A DNA stretch of 64,000 nucleotides from Pinirhizobacter soli (GTDB taxonomy: Bacteria > Pseudomonadota > Gammaproteobacteria > Xanthomonadales > Rhodanobacteraceae). The translations under genes and the position numbers were made by a program. Below the pieces are notes generated by a model. The model was given only the letters and a program-made list of their open reading frames with translations, searched no databases and was not told the DNA's origin. The DNA is taken from the NCBI RefSeq assembly GCF_015905305.1, contig NZ_JADZLQ010000001.1, positions 1,140,599 through 1,204,598 of the forward strand, read 5' to 3'. Positions within the stretch are counted from its first letter, which is position 1, and each line of letters begins with the position of its first letter. Below, piece after piece: positions 1 to 10,084 of the stretch.

Positions 1-1113
1 CTCGCCTGCTGGGGCAGCTTTTTCCTGCTGGCGCATATCTTCGTGGGCTATCCGCTGCTGGTGTGGATGCAGGCCATCCTGCATCCACGTCCGGTCGACA
101 AACAGCCGGTCACGCCCACGGTATCGGTGGTGATCGCCGTGCACGATGGCAATCGCTATATCCGCGGCAAGCTGCGTAATCTTGCTGCCCTGGACTATCC
201 GGCGCACCTGGTGGAGATCATCGTGGCCTGCGATGGCTGCACGGATGTCACCCCGGCGCTGGTACGGCATTGCCGGGATCCGCGGGTAAGGTTGCTGAAA
301 TTCGACGTGCGCCGCGGCAAGGCCGCCTGCCTGAACGATGCCGTGGCCGCGGCCACCGGCGACGTGCTGTTGCTTACCGACGTCCGCCAGAAACTCTCCC
401 CCATGGCCCTGCGCGAGCTGGTGGCCAACCTCGCCGACGGCCGAGTGGGCGCGGTGGGCGGCGAACTGCATCTTGAAAACGTGCGCACGGGCTTTGCCAA
501 GGGCGTGGATGCCTATTGGCGCTACGAAAAACTGATCCGCCAGTCGGAGAGCCAGTCCGGTTCCACCATTGGCGTCAGTGGCGCGATCTACGCCATGCGA
601 CGCGACCTTTGGGAAGGCCTGCCCCAGGGCACGGTGCTCGACGACGTGCTGGTGCCCATGCAGGTGGCGGCCCACGGTTATCGCGTGGTGTTCGAACCGA
701 AGGCCCTGGCCTGGGACCAGCCGTCGCAGGAGCCGGTCGCTGAGAGCCGGCGCAAGATCCGCACCCTCGCCGGGAATTACCAGCTGGCGCAATTGGCGCC
801 ATGGCTACTGTCGCCGTGGCGCAACCCGCTGTGGTTTCGTTTTGTCAGCCACAAGCTTTTGCGCCTGGCCGCACCCTGGCTGGTGCTGCTGTTGACGCTG
901 TCCACGGCGGCGCTCTTCACGCGCAGCCCGCTGTATGCGCTGATGTTCTCCGGATTGGTGGCAGCCGCGCTGATGGTCGCCGCCGGCAAGCTGCTTCCCC
1001 CATTTGGCCGATGGCTGCCCGTGCGATTGGCGCTGGCCTTCTATTACCTCAATCTATTCGCGGCGCAGGCACTTTTTGCCTTCGCCCGGAAACGGGGATT
1101 GCATTTATGGTAA
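1..1113 (+). CDS. Family 2 glycosyltransferase, membrane-bound (5' end outside window)
   Basis: Probably adds sugars to the EPS repeat unit or chain at the cytoplasmic membrane face. The frame is open from base 1, so the true start lies upstream; the first visible residues (LACWGSFFLLAHIFVGYPLL) form a membrane segment. Seen: the GT2 nucleotide-sugar region ending ACDGCTD, an acceptor-side DDVLVP motif, and RRKIRTLAGN, the usual position of the processive-GT2 arginine motif, followed by two to three C-terminal hydrophobic segments. The layout resembles PgaC/IcaA-type synthases, but the product is unknown. Its stop overlaps the next start by 7 bases, so it is the first visible gene of the plus-strand EPS operon. 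Confidence 0.85.
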   Translation, partial: LACWGSFFLLAHIFVGYPLLVWMQAILHPRPVDKQPVTPTVSVVIAVHDGNRYIRGKLRNLAALDYPAHLVEIIVACDGCTDVTPALVRHCRDPRVRLLKFDVRRGKAACLNDAVAAATGDVLLLTDVRQKLSPMALRELVANLADGRVGAVGGELHLENVRTGFAKGVDAYWRYEKLIRQSESQSGSTIGVSGAIYAMRRDLWEGLPQGTVLDDVLVPMQVAAHGYRVVFEPKALAWDQPSQEPVAESRRKIRTLAGNYQLAQLAPWLLSPWRNPLWFRFVSHKLLRLAAPWLVLLLTLSTAALFTRSPLYALMFSGLVAAALMVAAGKLLPPFGRWLPVRLALAFYYLNLFAAQALFAFARKRGLHLW

Positions 1114-2216
1114 GCCAGGTGGAAGGCGACGGCCGGGCAACCGGCATCCGCGGCAGGATCGGCGAGATGTGTTACTCCAGCGGCCTGCTGCCGCCGCTGC
1201 AGGCCATGCGCGCCATGCTGCAGAAGGAACTGCGCATCCTGGCCTATCACCGGATCATGCCCGTTCCCGATCCGGACACCTATGAATTCGACCTGGAGTT
1301 GATCAGCGCCACGCCTGAGCGCTTCCACGAACAGATGTCGCGCATCAAGCGCCACTTCCGGCCGATGCGGTTGACCGATGTGGTGGCGGCGATGGACGCC
1401 GGCCAGTCGCTGCCACCCAATGCCGTGGCCATCACCTTCGACGACGGTTACGACGACAACTACCGCTACGCCTATCCCATCCTGAAGGACCTGGGCATAC
1501 CGGCCACCTTCTTCGTCTCCACCGGCCACATCGATACCGGCAGGCCATTCGGTTACGACTGGCTGATGCACATGATCCTGCTCACGCACGCCCCGCGGCT
1601 TGACCTGCCGGAACTGGGCATCGACGTGCCCATGCCCGCCGAACGCGCCCGGCGCCGCGAACTGGGCGGCAATGTGCTGCTGCAGATGAAGAACATCGAT
1701 GCCTTCGCGCAGGAGGCGTTGATCGCGCGGCTTGAACGCGAGTGGAACCTACCCTGCGACCATACGCCCGACGACTGCCGGCCGATGAGCTGGGACCAAT
1801 TGCGCCAGATGGCCGCCGCCGGGCTCGAGATCGGATCGCATGGCGTGCACCACCGCATGCTGGCCAAGATGTCCCCCGATGCCATGGTGCGAGAGGTACG
1901 CGAATCGAAGGCTACGCTCGATCGCGAGATCGGCGCCGATACCGTGGTGATGTCCTATCCGGTGGGTGGCGACCGCGCCTACGACCGTACGGTGATGGAT
2001 GCCACCCGGGAGGCGGGTTTCGACGCCGCGGTCTGCTACATCTGCGGCACCAATCCGAATCCCGCCTCCAACCGTTACGCCCTGCACCGCCTGCCGGTAG
2101 AGCGCAACATGGGCCCGGGCTGGTTCGCCGCGATGCTGGCATTGCCGAGCCTGATGAGCTATCCCACGCAACACCGGGAGATCGAACGCGAGGCCGAGCC
2201 CGCATGTTCGTCCTGA
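1107..2216 (+). CDS. Polysaccharide deacetylase (NodB fold)
   Basis: Predicted carbohydrate esterase of 369 aa that removes N- or O-acetyl groups from a polysaccharide precursor. Seen: the NodB motif TFDDGY at residues 110-115 with the metal-binding aspartate, the second metal motif SHGVHH, and a later YPVGG segment. No signal peptide is visible, so a cytoplasmic or membrane-face role is likely. The start at 1107 overlaps the glycosyltransferase stop; an ATG at 1167 is an alternative. It is translationally coupled to both neighbours. The DUF3473-type deacetylases of exosortase-linked EPS loci are the closest analogues I can name, but the exact subfamily is uncertain. Confidence 0.85.
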   Translation: MVSQVEGDGRATGIRGRIGEMCYSSGLLPPLQAMRAMLQKELRILAYHRIMPVPDPDTYEFDLELISATPERFHEQMSRIKRHFRPMRLTDVVAAMDAGQSLPPNAVAITFDDGYDDNYRYAYPILKDLGIPATFFVSTGHIDTGRPFGYDWLMHMILLTHAPRLDLPELGIDVPMPAERARRRELGGNVLLQMKNIDAFAQEALIARLEREWNLPCDHTPDDCRPMSWDQLRQMAAAGLEIGSHGVHHRMLAKMSPDAMVREVRESKATLDREIGADTVVMSYPVGGDRAYDRTVMDATREAGFDAAVCYICGTNPNPASNRYALHRLPVERNMGPGWFAAMLALPSLMSYPTQHREIEREAEPACSS

Positions 2217-3463
2217 TCCTCCTTTACGTGGTGCTCACCGTCATCCGTCCCCAGGATTATGTCCCGGGGCTCGAAGGCGTGCCGCTGCTGCCTGCAGTGC
2301 TGGTGCTGGCCTTCGGCGCGTGGGCGGTGGGCAAGAAGAGCTTCGCCGCGCCGCAATTCTTCATCCTGCCGGCCTTCATGCTGGTGCTGATGATCTCCCA
2401 GGTCACCAATGGCTGGAGCGGCGGTGCGATCGACGAGCTGGCCAAGTTCGGCCCGACGGTGATCGCGTTCTACATCCTGGCCACCGCCTGTACCTCGCCG
2501 CGCCGCCTCACCCTCACCATGGCCACCCTCGTGGTCTGTTCGATGGTGCTGGCCATGCATGGCGTGGGCCAGGCCAAGACCGGCATGGGCTGGACCGGCA
2601 TCCCCATCGGCGAAGACGGCCGCATCCAGTACGTGGGCATCTTCAACGATCCGAACGACCTGGGCCTGCTGTTTGCAGCGACGGTGCCGCTGGCCGCATA
2701 CCTGGCCATGCGATCGAAGTTCATCGGCAAGCTGTTCTGGCTTTCCGGGATGCTGCTCATTCTCTACGGCGTGTACCTGACCAACTCCCGCGGCGCGATG
2801 CTGGCGGTGCTGATGGTGGCCGGAAGCTACGTGTGGTACCGGCGCGGCGTGGTCACGGCAAGTGTGCTCGGGGTGGCGGGCCTGGCCTGCATGAAGCTGG
2901 TGTCCTCGCGCATGGGCGAGCTCGATGCCGAAGAAGAATCAGCCTCTGGTCGTGTGGATGCCTGGTACTCGGGACTGCACATGTTCATGTCGCACCCGAC
3001 CTTCGGCGTGGGCGCGGGCAACTTCACCGAGTACAACGACCTTACCGCGCACAACTCCTTCGTGCTGGTGCTGGCCGAAACCGGCTTCGCCGGCTTCCTT
3101 CTGTGGCTGGCGTTCGTGGGCTACACCTTCTGGATGCTCGCCAATATCCTGCGCCACAAGTTCGATGCGGGCGGCGACGCAGCGCTCGCGCGGCGATGGC
3201 ATGACGAGCGGATAACTGCCCTGGCCTTGCTGCTGGCGTTGTTGGGATTGTTCACCTGCGCCTTCTTCCTTAGCCGCAGCTACATGATCGTGCTGTATTT
3301 CTTCGCCGCCATGGCCACCGGCGCCTACATGGGCGCCCGCGAGCGCTTCCCGGAGCTTCCGGAACTGAAGTTCTCGCGCGGGGGCTGGCGCTGGGTCCCC
3401 ATTTCCATGGGCAGCATCGCCGCCCTGTTCCTCCTCGTTGCCGTGTTGTTGCGCACCACATGA
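2204..3463 (+). CDS. O-antigen ligase / EPS polymerase family membrane protein
   Basis: Polytopic membrane protein of 419 aa with about ten to twelve hydrophobic segments and the family signature FNDPNDLGL followed by TNSRGA, typical of the Wzy/WaaL O-antigen ligase family. It probably polymerises the EPS repeat unit or transfers glycan to an acceptor at the periplasmic face. The N-terminus carries RPQDYVPGL, a motif I associate with this family in EPS loci. The start ATG at 2204 lies 13 bases inside the upstream deacetylase. Whether it acts as polymerase or ligase cannot be decided from sequence. Confidence 0.8.
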   Translation: MFVLILLYVVLTVIRPQDYVPGLEGVPLLPAVLVLAFGAWAVGKKSFAAPQFFILPAFMLVLMISQVTNGWSGGAIDELAKFGPTVIAFYILATACTSPRRLTLTMATLVVCSMVLAMHGVGQAKTGMGWTGIPIGEDGRIQYVGIFNDPNDLGLLFAATVPLAAYLAMRSKFIGKLFWLSGMLLILYGVYLTNSRGAMLAVLMVAGSYVWYRRGVVTASVLGVAGLACMKLVSSRMGELDAEEESASGRVDAWYSGLHMFMSHPTFGVGAGNFTEYNDLTAHNSFVLVLAETGFAGFLLWLAFVGYTFWMLANILRHKFDAGGDAALARRWHDERITALALLLALLGLFTCAFFLSRSYMIVLYFFAAMATGAYMGARERFPELPELKFSRGGWRWVPISMGSIAALFLLVAVLLRTT

Positions 3464-4824
3464 CCGCCTTCTACGAACATGCCTTCCAGCGCGTGCTGTA
3501 TCCGGCCTACGAAGCTGGCCTTCGCGGCCGCCGCACGCTCGAACACCTGGCGGCCTACCGGCACGACCAGTGGCTCTCCGCTGATGAACTTGCCGGGTTG
3601 CAACTGGACCGCCTGCGGCGCCTGCTCGAGCACTGCGAACGCGACGTTCCCTACTATCGCGAGCAATGGCGCAAGATCGGTTTCTCACCGCGGGGCATGC
3701 GCGACCTGGAAGACTTCGCCCAGCTCCCGGTGCTGCGCAAGGACGACATTCGCGCGAATTTTTCCGGCCTCCAGGCGGACTCCATGCGCGGGGAATTGTT
3801 GTTCAAGGCCACCGGCGGCTCCACCGGCGACCCGCTTCGCTTCGGCTACACGCGCGAAAGCAACGACCGTCGCGCCGCGGTGATGTGGCGCGGTTACGGC
3901 TGGGCAGGTGCACGCATGGGCCGCCGCACGCTTTACCTCTGGGGCGGCGCGGTGGGCGACCCCACGCGATCGAAGCAGTGGAAGGATCGCCTGTACAACG
4001 CCGCCTTCGCGCGCAAGATCCTCGACAGCTTCCACATGACCGAGGCAAACCTCCACGAATACGCCGAGGCGATCGACCGCTACCGGCCGCAGGTCATCGT
4101 CGGCTACGTCGGCCCGCTGGTACGCCTGGCCCGATGGATCGTCGACAACAAGCGCACCGTCTGGCGTCCGTCGGCGGTGATCGGCGGTGCCGAAGCCCTG
4201 CACGGATTCCAGCGGGAAGTGATCCAGGAGGCCTTCGGTTGCCCGGCCTACAACACCTACGGCTGCCGGGAATTCATGCTGGTGGCCAGCGAATGCGAAG
4301 AGCGGCAGGGGCTGCATGTCAATGCCGACCACCTGGTGCTGGAACTGCGCTCCAGTGAGCGGCCCACGCGGCTGGGATGCTCGGGCGAAGTGGTGGTGAC
4401 CGATCTCTTCAACTATGGCTTCCCCTTCATCCGCTATGCCAACGGCGACATGGCCACCATGAGCACGCGCGTATGTGCCTGTGGCCGCTGCCTGCCGATG
4501 CTCGACAGCGTCGATGGCCGCGTGCTCGACGCCATCATCACCGCCAACGGCCATCGCCTGCCCGGGGAATTCTTCCCGCACATGCTCAAGGACGTCCCGG
4601 GCCTGCTGCGTTTCCAGCTGGTGCAGCGTGAACTTGAACGCCTGGAACTTTCCATCGTGCGCGGAGAAGAATTCAACGATGCCTCGGTGGCCTACATCCG
4701 CCGCGAAGTAGCCAAGGTGCTGGGCGACAGCGTCACGGTGGATTGCCGCTTTGTCCCGGATATCCCGCTCACCGCCAGCGGCAAGCACCGGGTGACCATT
4801 TGCGAGCTGGACTGCATGCCATGA
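3460..4824 (+). CDS. CapK/PaaK-like adenylate-forming enzyme
   Basis: Member of the phenylacetate-CoA-ligase-like (PaaK/CapK) family, 454 aa. Seen: the AMP-binding P-loop TGGSTG, a YGCREF segment matching the YG-x-x-E adenylation core, FIRYANGD with the hinge aspartate, and a C-terminal lysine in TASGKHRVT. Family members in capsule and EPS loci are thought to activate a carboxylic acid for transfer onto a sugar; here it could feed the FemAB-like or formyl-type modification enzymes encoded nearby, which is inference. ATGA overlap (4 bases) with the gene before and after. Confidence 0.8.
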   Translation: MTAFYEHAFQRVLYPAYEAGLRGRRTLEHLAAYRHDQWLSADELAGLQLDRLRRLLEHCERDVPYYREQWRKIGFSPRGMRDLEDFAQLPVLRKDDIRANFSGLQADSMRGELLFKATGGSTGDPLRFGYTRESNDRRAAVMWRGYGWAGARMGRRTLYLWGGAVGDPTRSKQWKDRLYNAAFARKILDSFHMTEANLHEYAEAIDRYRPQVIVGYVGPLVRLARWIVDNKRTVWRPSAVIGGAEALHGFQREVIQEAFGCPAYNTYGCREFMLVASECEERQGLHVNADHLVLELRSSERPTRLGCSGEVVVTDLFNYGFPFIRYANGDMATMSTRVCACGRCLPMLDSVDGRVLDAIITANGHRLPGEFFPHMLKDVPGLLRFQLVQRELERLELSIVRGEEFNDASVAYIRREVAKVLGDSVTVDCRFVPDIPLTASGKHRVTICELDCMP

Positions 4825-5935
4825 ACATCACGCACTTCGTCGAGAACCTCAACCGTGGTGGCCTGGAGCGGATGGTGCTGGAGCTGGTGAAGCTGCAGCA
4901 GGCGCAAGGCCATGCCTGCCAGGTGGTGTGCCTGTACGACGAAGGCACACTAGCTTCCGAACTCGCCGCCCACGACATCCCGGTATATGCCTGCGGCAAG
5001 CGCAACGGCCTGGATCTTCGCGCGCTCAAGCGTGCGCGCCACTACGTGCGCGAACACGACACCGATATCCTGCATACGCACAACGCCGTGGCCCACTACC
5101 AGGCGGTGCTGGCCACCTGGGGCCTTCGCATCGGCAAGGTGATCAACACACGCCACGGCATGGGCGGCAATCGCCGCGCCGCGCGCCGCGAATGGCTTTA
5201 CCGCCGGGCGCTGGCGCGTACCAATGCCGTGGTGGCCGTTTGCGAGGCCGCGCGCAGCGACGCGGTGGCCCGCGGCATCGTGCCGCCGAGAAACTTCCGC
5301 GTGGTCACCAATGGCATCCGCGTGGATGCCTTCGCCCCGGCCTCCGATTCGATGCACGAGCGCCTGACGCGGATGCTCAACGTGCCGCAGCGCACGCAGA
5401 TGGTGGGCACGGTGGGGCGCCTTAACTGGGCCAAGGACCAGGTGAACCTGATCCGCGCCTTCGCCCGCGTGCACCGGCGCAAGACCGATACGGCGCTTGT
5501 GCTGATCGGCGACGGCGAATTGCGCGAAGACCTTCGCATGCTGGCCTTCGACGAGGGCGTGGCCGGCAGCGTGCATTTCCTGGGTGACCGCAACGACGTG
5601 CACGAACTGCTGCAGGGCCTGGACCTGTTCGTGCTGTCATCGACCAGCGAGGGCTATTCCATGGCGTTGCTGGAAGCCAGCGCCACGGGCCTGCCGATCC
5701 TTGCCACTGACGTCGGCGGCAACCGCGAGATCGTGCACGACGGCCAGACCGGCCGCCTGGTGCCGGCGGGCAACGCGCCCAAACTCGCTGACGCGATGCT
5801 TGCCATGCTGCGCGAGCCGCGCCAGGCACGGGGCCTTGGCGAGGCTGCGCGCACGTGGGTACAGGCCAATGGTTCGCTCGAAGCCATGGCCTTGCACTAT
5901 GCCCGACTCTACGACGGCGGCAACGGCCTTACGGT

Positions 5936-5939
<4 letters not shown>
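4821..5939 (+). CDS. Family 4 glycosyltransferase
   Basis: Retaining GT-B enzyme of 372 aa, predicted to extend the EPS repeat unit in the cytoplasm. Seen: N-terminal glycine-rich acceptor motif NLNRGGLERM (residues 9-18), a central VGRLNWAKDQ donor-domain start, and the C-terminal EGYSMALLEASATGLP motif with the E-x7-E glutamates of GT4. The ATG at 4821 overlaps the upstream stop by 4 bases. First of three GT4 genes in this operon; donor and acceptor sugars are not predictable. Confidence 0.87.
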
Positions 5940-7104
<1,165 letters not shown>

Positions 7105-7108
<4 letters not shown>

Positions 7109-7743
7109 CATTGAAACCACGCAAGCAGGACTTTCTCGACCTGCTGCCTCCGAGCCTCGTCGTGACGCATCAGCGTCGCCACGGCGGCGCCCTCTACCTT
7201 ACTTTTGATGACGGCCCGAATCCCCAGCACACACCGCGCCTGCTGGACGTCCTGGCCACGCACGGAATCAAGGCGAGTTTCTTCGTCGTCGGGCAGAAGG
7301 TCGAACGGCATCCGGAGATCGTTGCGCGCATCGCGGCCGAAGGACACATGCTGGGCAATCATTCCTACTCGCACTGGTCGTTCAAGCCGATGACCCAGGC
7401 TTGCAGACTGAAGGAAATCCGCCAGACCGACGAACTTCTCGAACCCCATACGGGACATTCGATCCATCGCATGCGTCCGCCCGCGGGGCACATGGCTCCG
7501 GCCCTGCTGTGGCATTTCGCCCTGAATCGCCGCAACCTGGTGCACTGGTCGTACGACAGCATGGACTACCAGAAACCCGGTCACGACGATCTCGTGGCGC
7601 GCCTGCTCGACGCACCGCCTGCCCCGGGCGACATCATCCTGATGCATGACGACAGCGGCGCGGCGGCGGACGCGCTGGTCGATGTGATACCGGCATGGCT
7701 CGAACGCGGATATACCTTCGCGCCGCTACCGGTGCAGGCATGA
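7105..7743 (+). CDS. Polysaccharide deacetylase (short NodB type)
   Basis: Compact 212-aa NodB-domain protein. All core motifs are visible: TFDDGP at residues 33-38 (catalytic base and metal aspartate), HSYSH at 86-90 (metal histidines), RPPAG, and a late HDD segment. Unlike most secreted deacetylases it has no signal peptide, so it may act on a lipid-linked or nucleotide-sugar-derived intermediate in the cytoplasm. Second deacetylase in the operon, coupled by 4-base overlaps to the flanking glycosyltransferases. Confidence 0.88.
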
Positions 7744-8906
7744 ATATCCTCTATCACCACCGTACCCGCGGACGCCACGTCGAGGGCGTGCACATCCGGG
7801 GCATCGTGCATGCGCTACGCGACCTCGGGCACCGGGTAAGCGTACTGTCATTCCCCGGCGCGGACCCCGAGCACGAGGCACCGGCGCATGAACCGGGCAA
7901 GCAGGGCCGGTTGGCGGCCTTCATCGCACGGCTTCCCGGCGTGCTGTTCGAACTGCTGGAGCTTGGCTACAACATCATCACCGTGCCGCGCATGGCGCGT
8001 GCCATCGCCGCGCACGAACCAGCGTTGATCTACGAGCGCTATTCGCTGTTCCTGTGCGCCACGGTATGGATGGCACGGCGCCGGAACATCCCGCTGGTAC
8101 TGGAAATCAACGACTCGGCCCTGGTCCATCGCGTGCGGCCGTTGAAACTGAAGTCGCTGGCGCGTCGCATTGAAGGTTGGTGCCTGCGCAACGCCACGGG
8201 CCTGGTGTTCATCTCAAGTTATTTCCGCGACGAGGCGATCAAGGCCCACGGTGACATCGCTCCGTCGGTGATCTCGCCCAATGCCGCCGACCTTGCTCGT
8301 TTCGACCCTGCGCGTTTCGATCGCCAGGCGCTGCGCCTTGCCCGGGGCCTGGACCAGCGCATCGTCTGCGGCCATATCGGCGTGTTCGCCCATTGGCATG
8401 GCGTGGACGGCTTCGTCGAAGCGATCGCCGCGCGCCTGGCCGAGGTGCCGGACCTGGCCCTGGTGTTCGTGGGCGATGGCAAGACGCTGCCGGCCGTGCG
8501 CGCGCTCGTTGCCGGCCGTGGCCTGGCCGATCGCGTACTGCTGCCCGGCCGTGTCCCGCACGACGAGATCGCCAGCTGGATCGCCTGCATGGACTACGCG
8601 GTGCTTCCCGACTCCAATCTTTACGGCTCGCCGATGAAGTTGTTCGAGTTCATGGGCATGGGCGTGGCCGTGGTGGCTCCCGATTACGCACCCGTCGCCG
8701 AGGTGATCGGCGACGGCGCCACGGGATGGCTGTTCCCGCGGGGGGAAACCGCCGCCTGCGTCGAGCGCGTGCTGGAACTTGCCACGCGTGAGGAAGAACG
8801 GCGCCGCGTGGGCGCGGCCGCGCGCAGTTATATCCAGCGCGAACGGCAGTGGCGCAACAATGCCGAGCAGTTGCTGAGCCTCGTCGGCGAACGGACGGTC
8901 GCATGA
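7740..8906 (+). CDS. Family 4 glycosyltransferase
   Basis: Third GT4 enzyme, 388 aa. Seen: N-terminal MNILYHHRTRGRHVEGVHIRG, a YERY segment before the inter-domain region, FVGDGKTLP in the donor domain, and SPMKLFEFMGMGVAVVAPD, the GT4 C-terminal motif with the K-x-x-E/F-E pattern. The layout (MNILYHHR start, SPMKLFE motif) resembles glycosyltransferases of XrtA-associated EPS loci, which I cannot confirm without a profile search. ATGA overlaps on both sides show translational coupling. Confidence 0.85.
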   Translation: MNILYHHRTRGRHVEGVHIRGIVHALRDLGHRVSVLSFPGADPEHEAPAHEPGKQGRLAAFIARLPGVLFELLELGYNIITVPRMARAIAAHEPALIYERYSLFLCATVWMARRRNIPLVLEINDSALVHRVRPLKLKSLARRIEGWCLRNATGLVFISSYFRDEAIKAHGDIAPSVISPNAADLARFDPARFDRQALRLARGLDQRIVCGHIGVFAHWHGVDGFVEAIAARLAEVPDLALVFVGDGKTLPAVRALVAGRGLADRVLLPGRVPHDEIASWIACMDYAVLPDSNLYGSPMKLFEFMGMGVAVVAPDYAPVAEVIGDGATGWLFPRGETAACVERVLELATREEERRRVGAAARSYIQRERQWRNNAEQLLSLVGERTVA

Positions 8907-10084
8907 TGGCCATGATGATCCTTGCCCTGGTGGTAGTGGTTGCCCTGGTGGCCTTGCTCGCCGTGGCCTGGGCCATCCGCGCGCGCAACATGCAGGTATG
9001 GCTGGGTTCGTATATCCGGCGTCGCAAGCCTGCCCGCGGCGACGGCCCGACCCACGTGATGTTTGCCTTCGTCGACCATTTCGAACCCAACTGGGGACGC
9101 GTGGACATGCCCACCCAGCGCGCCCGCGTGGACCGCTGGTGCACCGATTACCGCGCCATGGCTTCGCGGCACCGCGATGCCGACGGCCGCCATCCGCAAC
9201 ACAGCTTCTTCTACCCGGAAGAGGAATACGTCGAGGAACACCTGGAAAAGATCGCGGGCCTGTGTGCCGACGGCTTCGGCGAGCTGGAAATCCACCTGCA
9301 CCACGACAACGACACGCCGGAGAATTTCCGCGCCACCATCGACCGCTTCAACCAGCTCCTGCACGAGCGCCATGGCGCCCTGCCGCGCGATCCCGTCACC
9401 GGCAAGTTGCGCTTCGCCTTCATCCACGGCAACTGGTGCCTTGACAACTCGCGTGCCGACGGACGCTGGTGCGGCATCAACAACGAACTGGTGCTGCTGC
9501 GCGAACTGGGCTGCTACGCCGACTTCACCCTGCCCTCCGCACCCAGCGAAACCCAGACCCGCACCATCAACACCATCTACTACGCCACGGATGATCCGCT
9601 CAAGCCCAAGTCGCACGACACCGGTGAGCCGGTGCGCGTGGGTGGCAAGCCCTCGGGCGACCTGATGATCATCCAGGGCCCGCTCGGGCTGAATTGGCGC
9701 GAGCGGCGCTTCGGCATCATTCCCCGCATCGAGAATTCCGATGTGCGCCGTGCCTGCCCGCCCACGCCTTCGCGCGTTGACGCATGGGTGGATACCGGCA
9801 TCCATGTGCAGGGAAAGCCCGACTGGGTATTCGTCAAGGTCCACACCCACGGCACCCAGGAGCGGGACATGGATACGCTGCTGGGCGATGCCGTGCACGC
9901 CATGCATGCGCACCTGGAATCGAAGTACAACGATGGCAAGCGTTACATCCTGCACTACGTGACGGCGCGGGAGATGTACAACATCGTCAAGGCGGCCGAA
10001 GCCGGCAAGGAAGGCAACCCTAACCAGTGGCGCGATTTCGAGCTTCCCGCGCCACACCACATGCCGATCCGACATCATGCGTAG
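8903..10084 (+). CDS. Membrane-anchored deacetylase-like protein of unknown function
   Basis: 393 aa. One N-terminal membrane helix (residues about 4-24) is followed by a soluble domain rich in possible metal ligands: DHFEPN at 58-63, HLHHDND at 131-137 and a later KVHTHGTQE. The pattern of Asp and His suggests a divergent polysaccharide-deacetylase or other metal-dependent (beta/alpha) barrel, which is inference; I do not recognise a named family. Position inside the EPS operon, coupled by 4- and 8-base overlaps, argues for a role in modifying the same glycan, probably at the membrane. Confidence 0.7.
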   Translation: MMAMMILALVVVVALVALLAVAWAIRARNMQVWLGSYIRRRKPARGDGPTHVMFAFVDHFEPNWGRVDMPTQRARVDRWCTDYRAMASRHRDADGRHPQHSFFYPEEEYVEEHLEKIAGLCADGFGELEIHLHHDNDTPENFRATIDRFNQLLHERHGALPRDPVTGKLRFAFIHGNWCLDNSRADGRWCGINNELVLLRELGCYADFTLPSAPSETQTRTINTIYYATDDPLKPKSHDTGEPVRVGGKPSGDLMIIQGPLGLNWRERRFGIIPRIENSDVRRACPPTPSRVDAWVDTGIHVQGKPDWVFVKVHTHGTQERDMDTLLGDAVHAMHAHLESKYNDGKRYILHYVTAREMYNIVKAAEAGKEGNPNQWRDFELPAPHHMPIRHHA

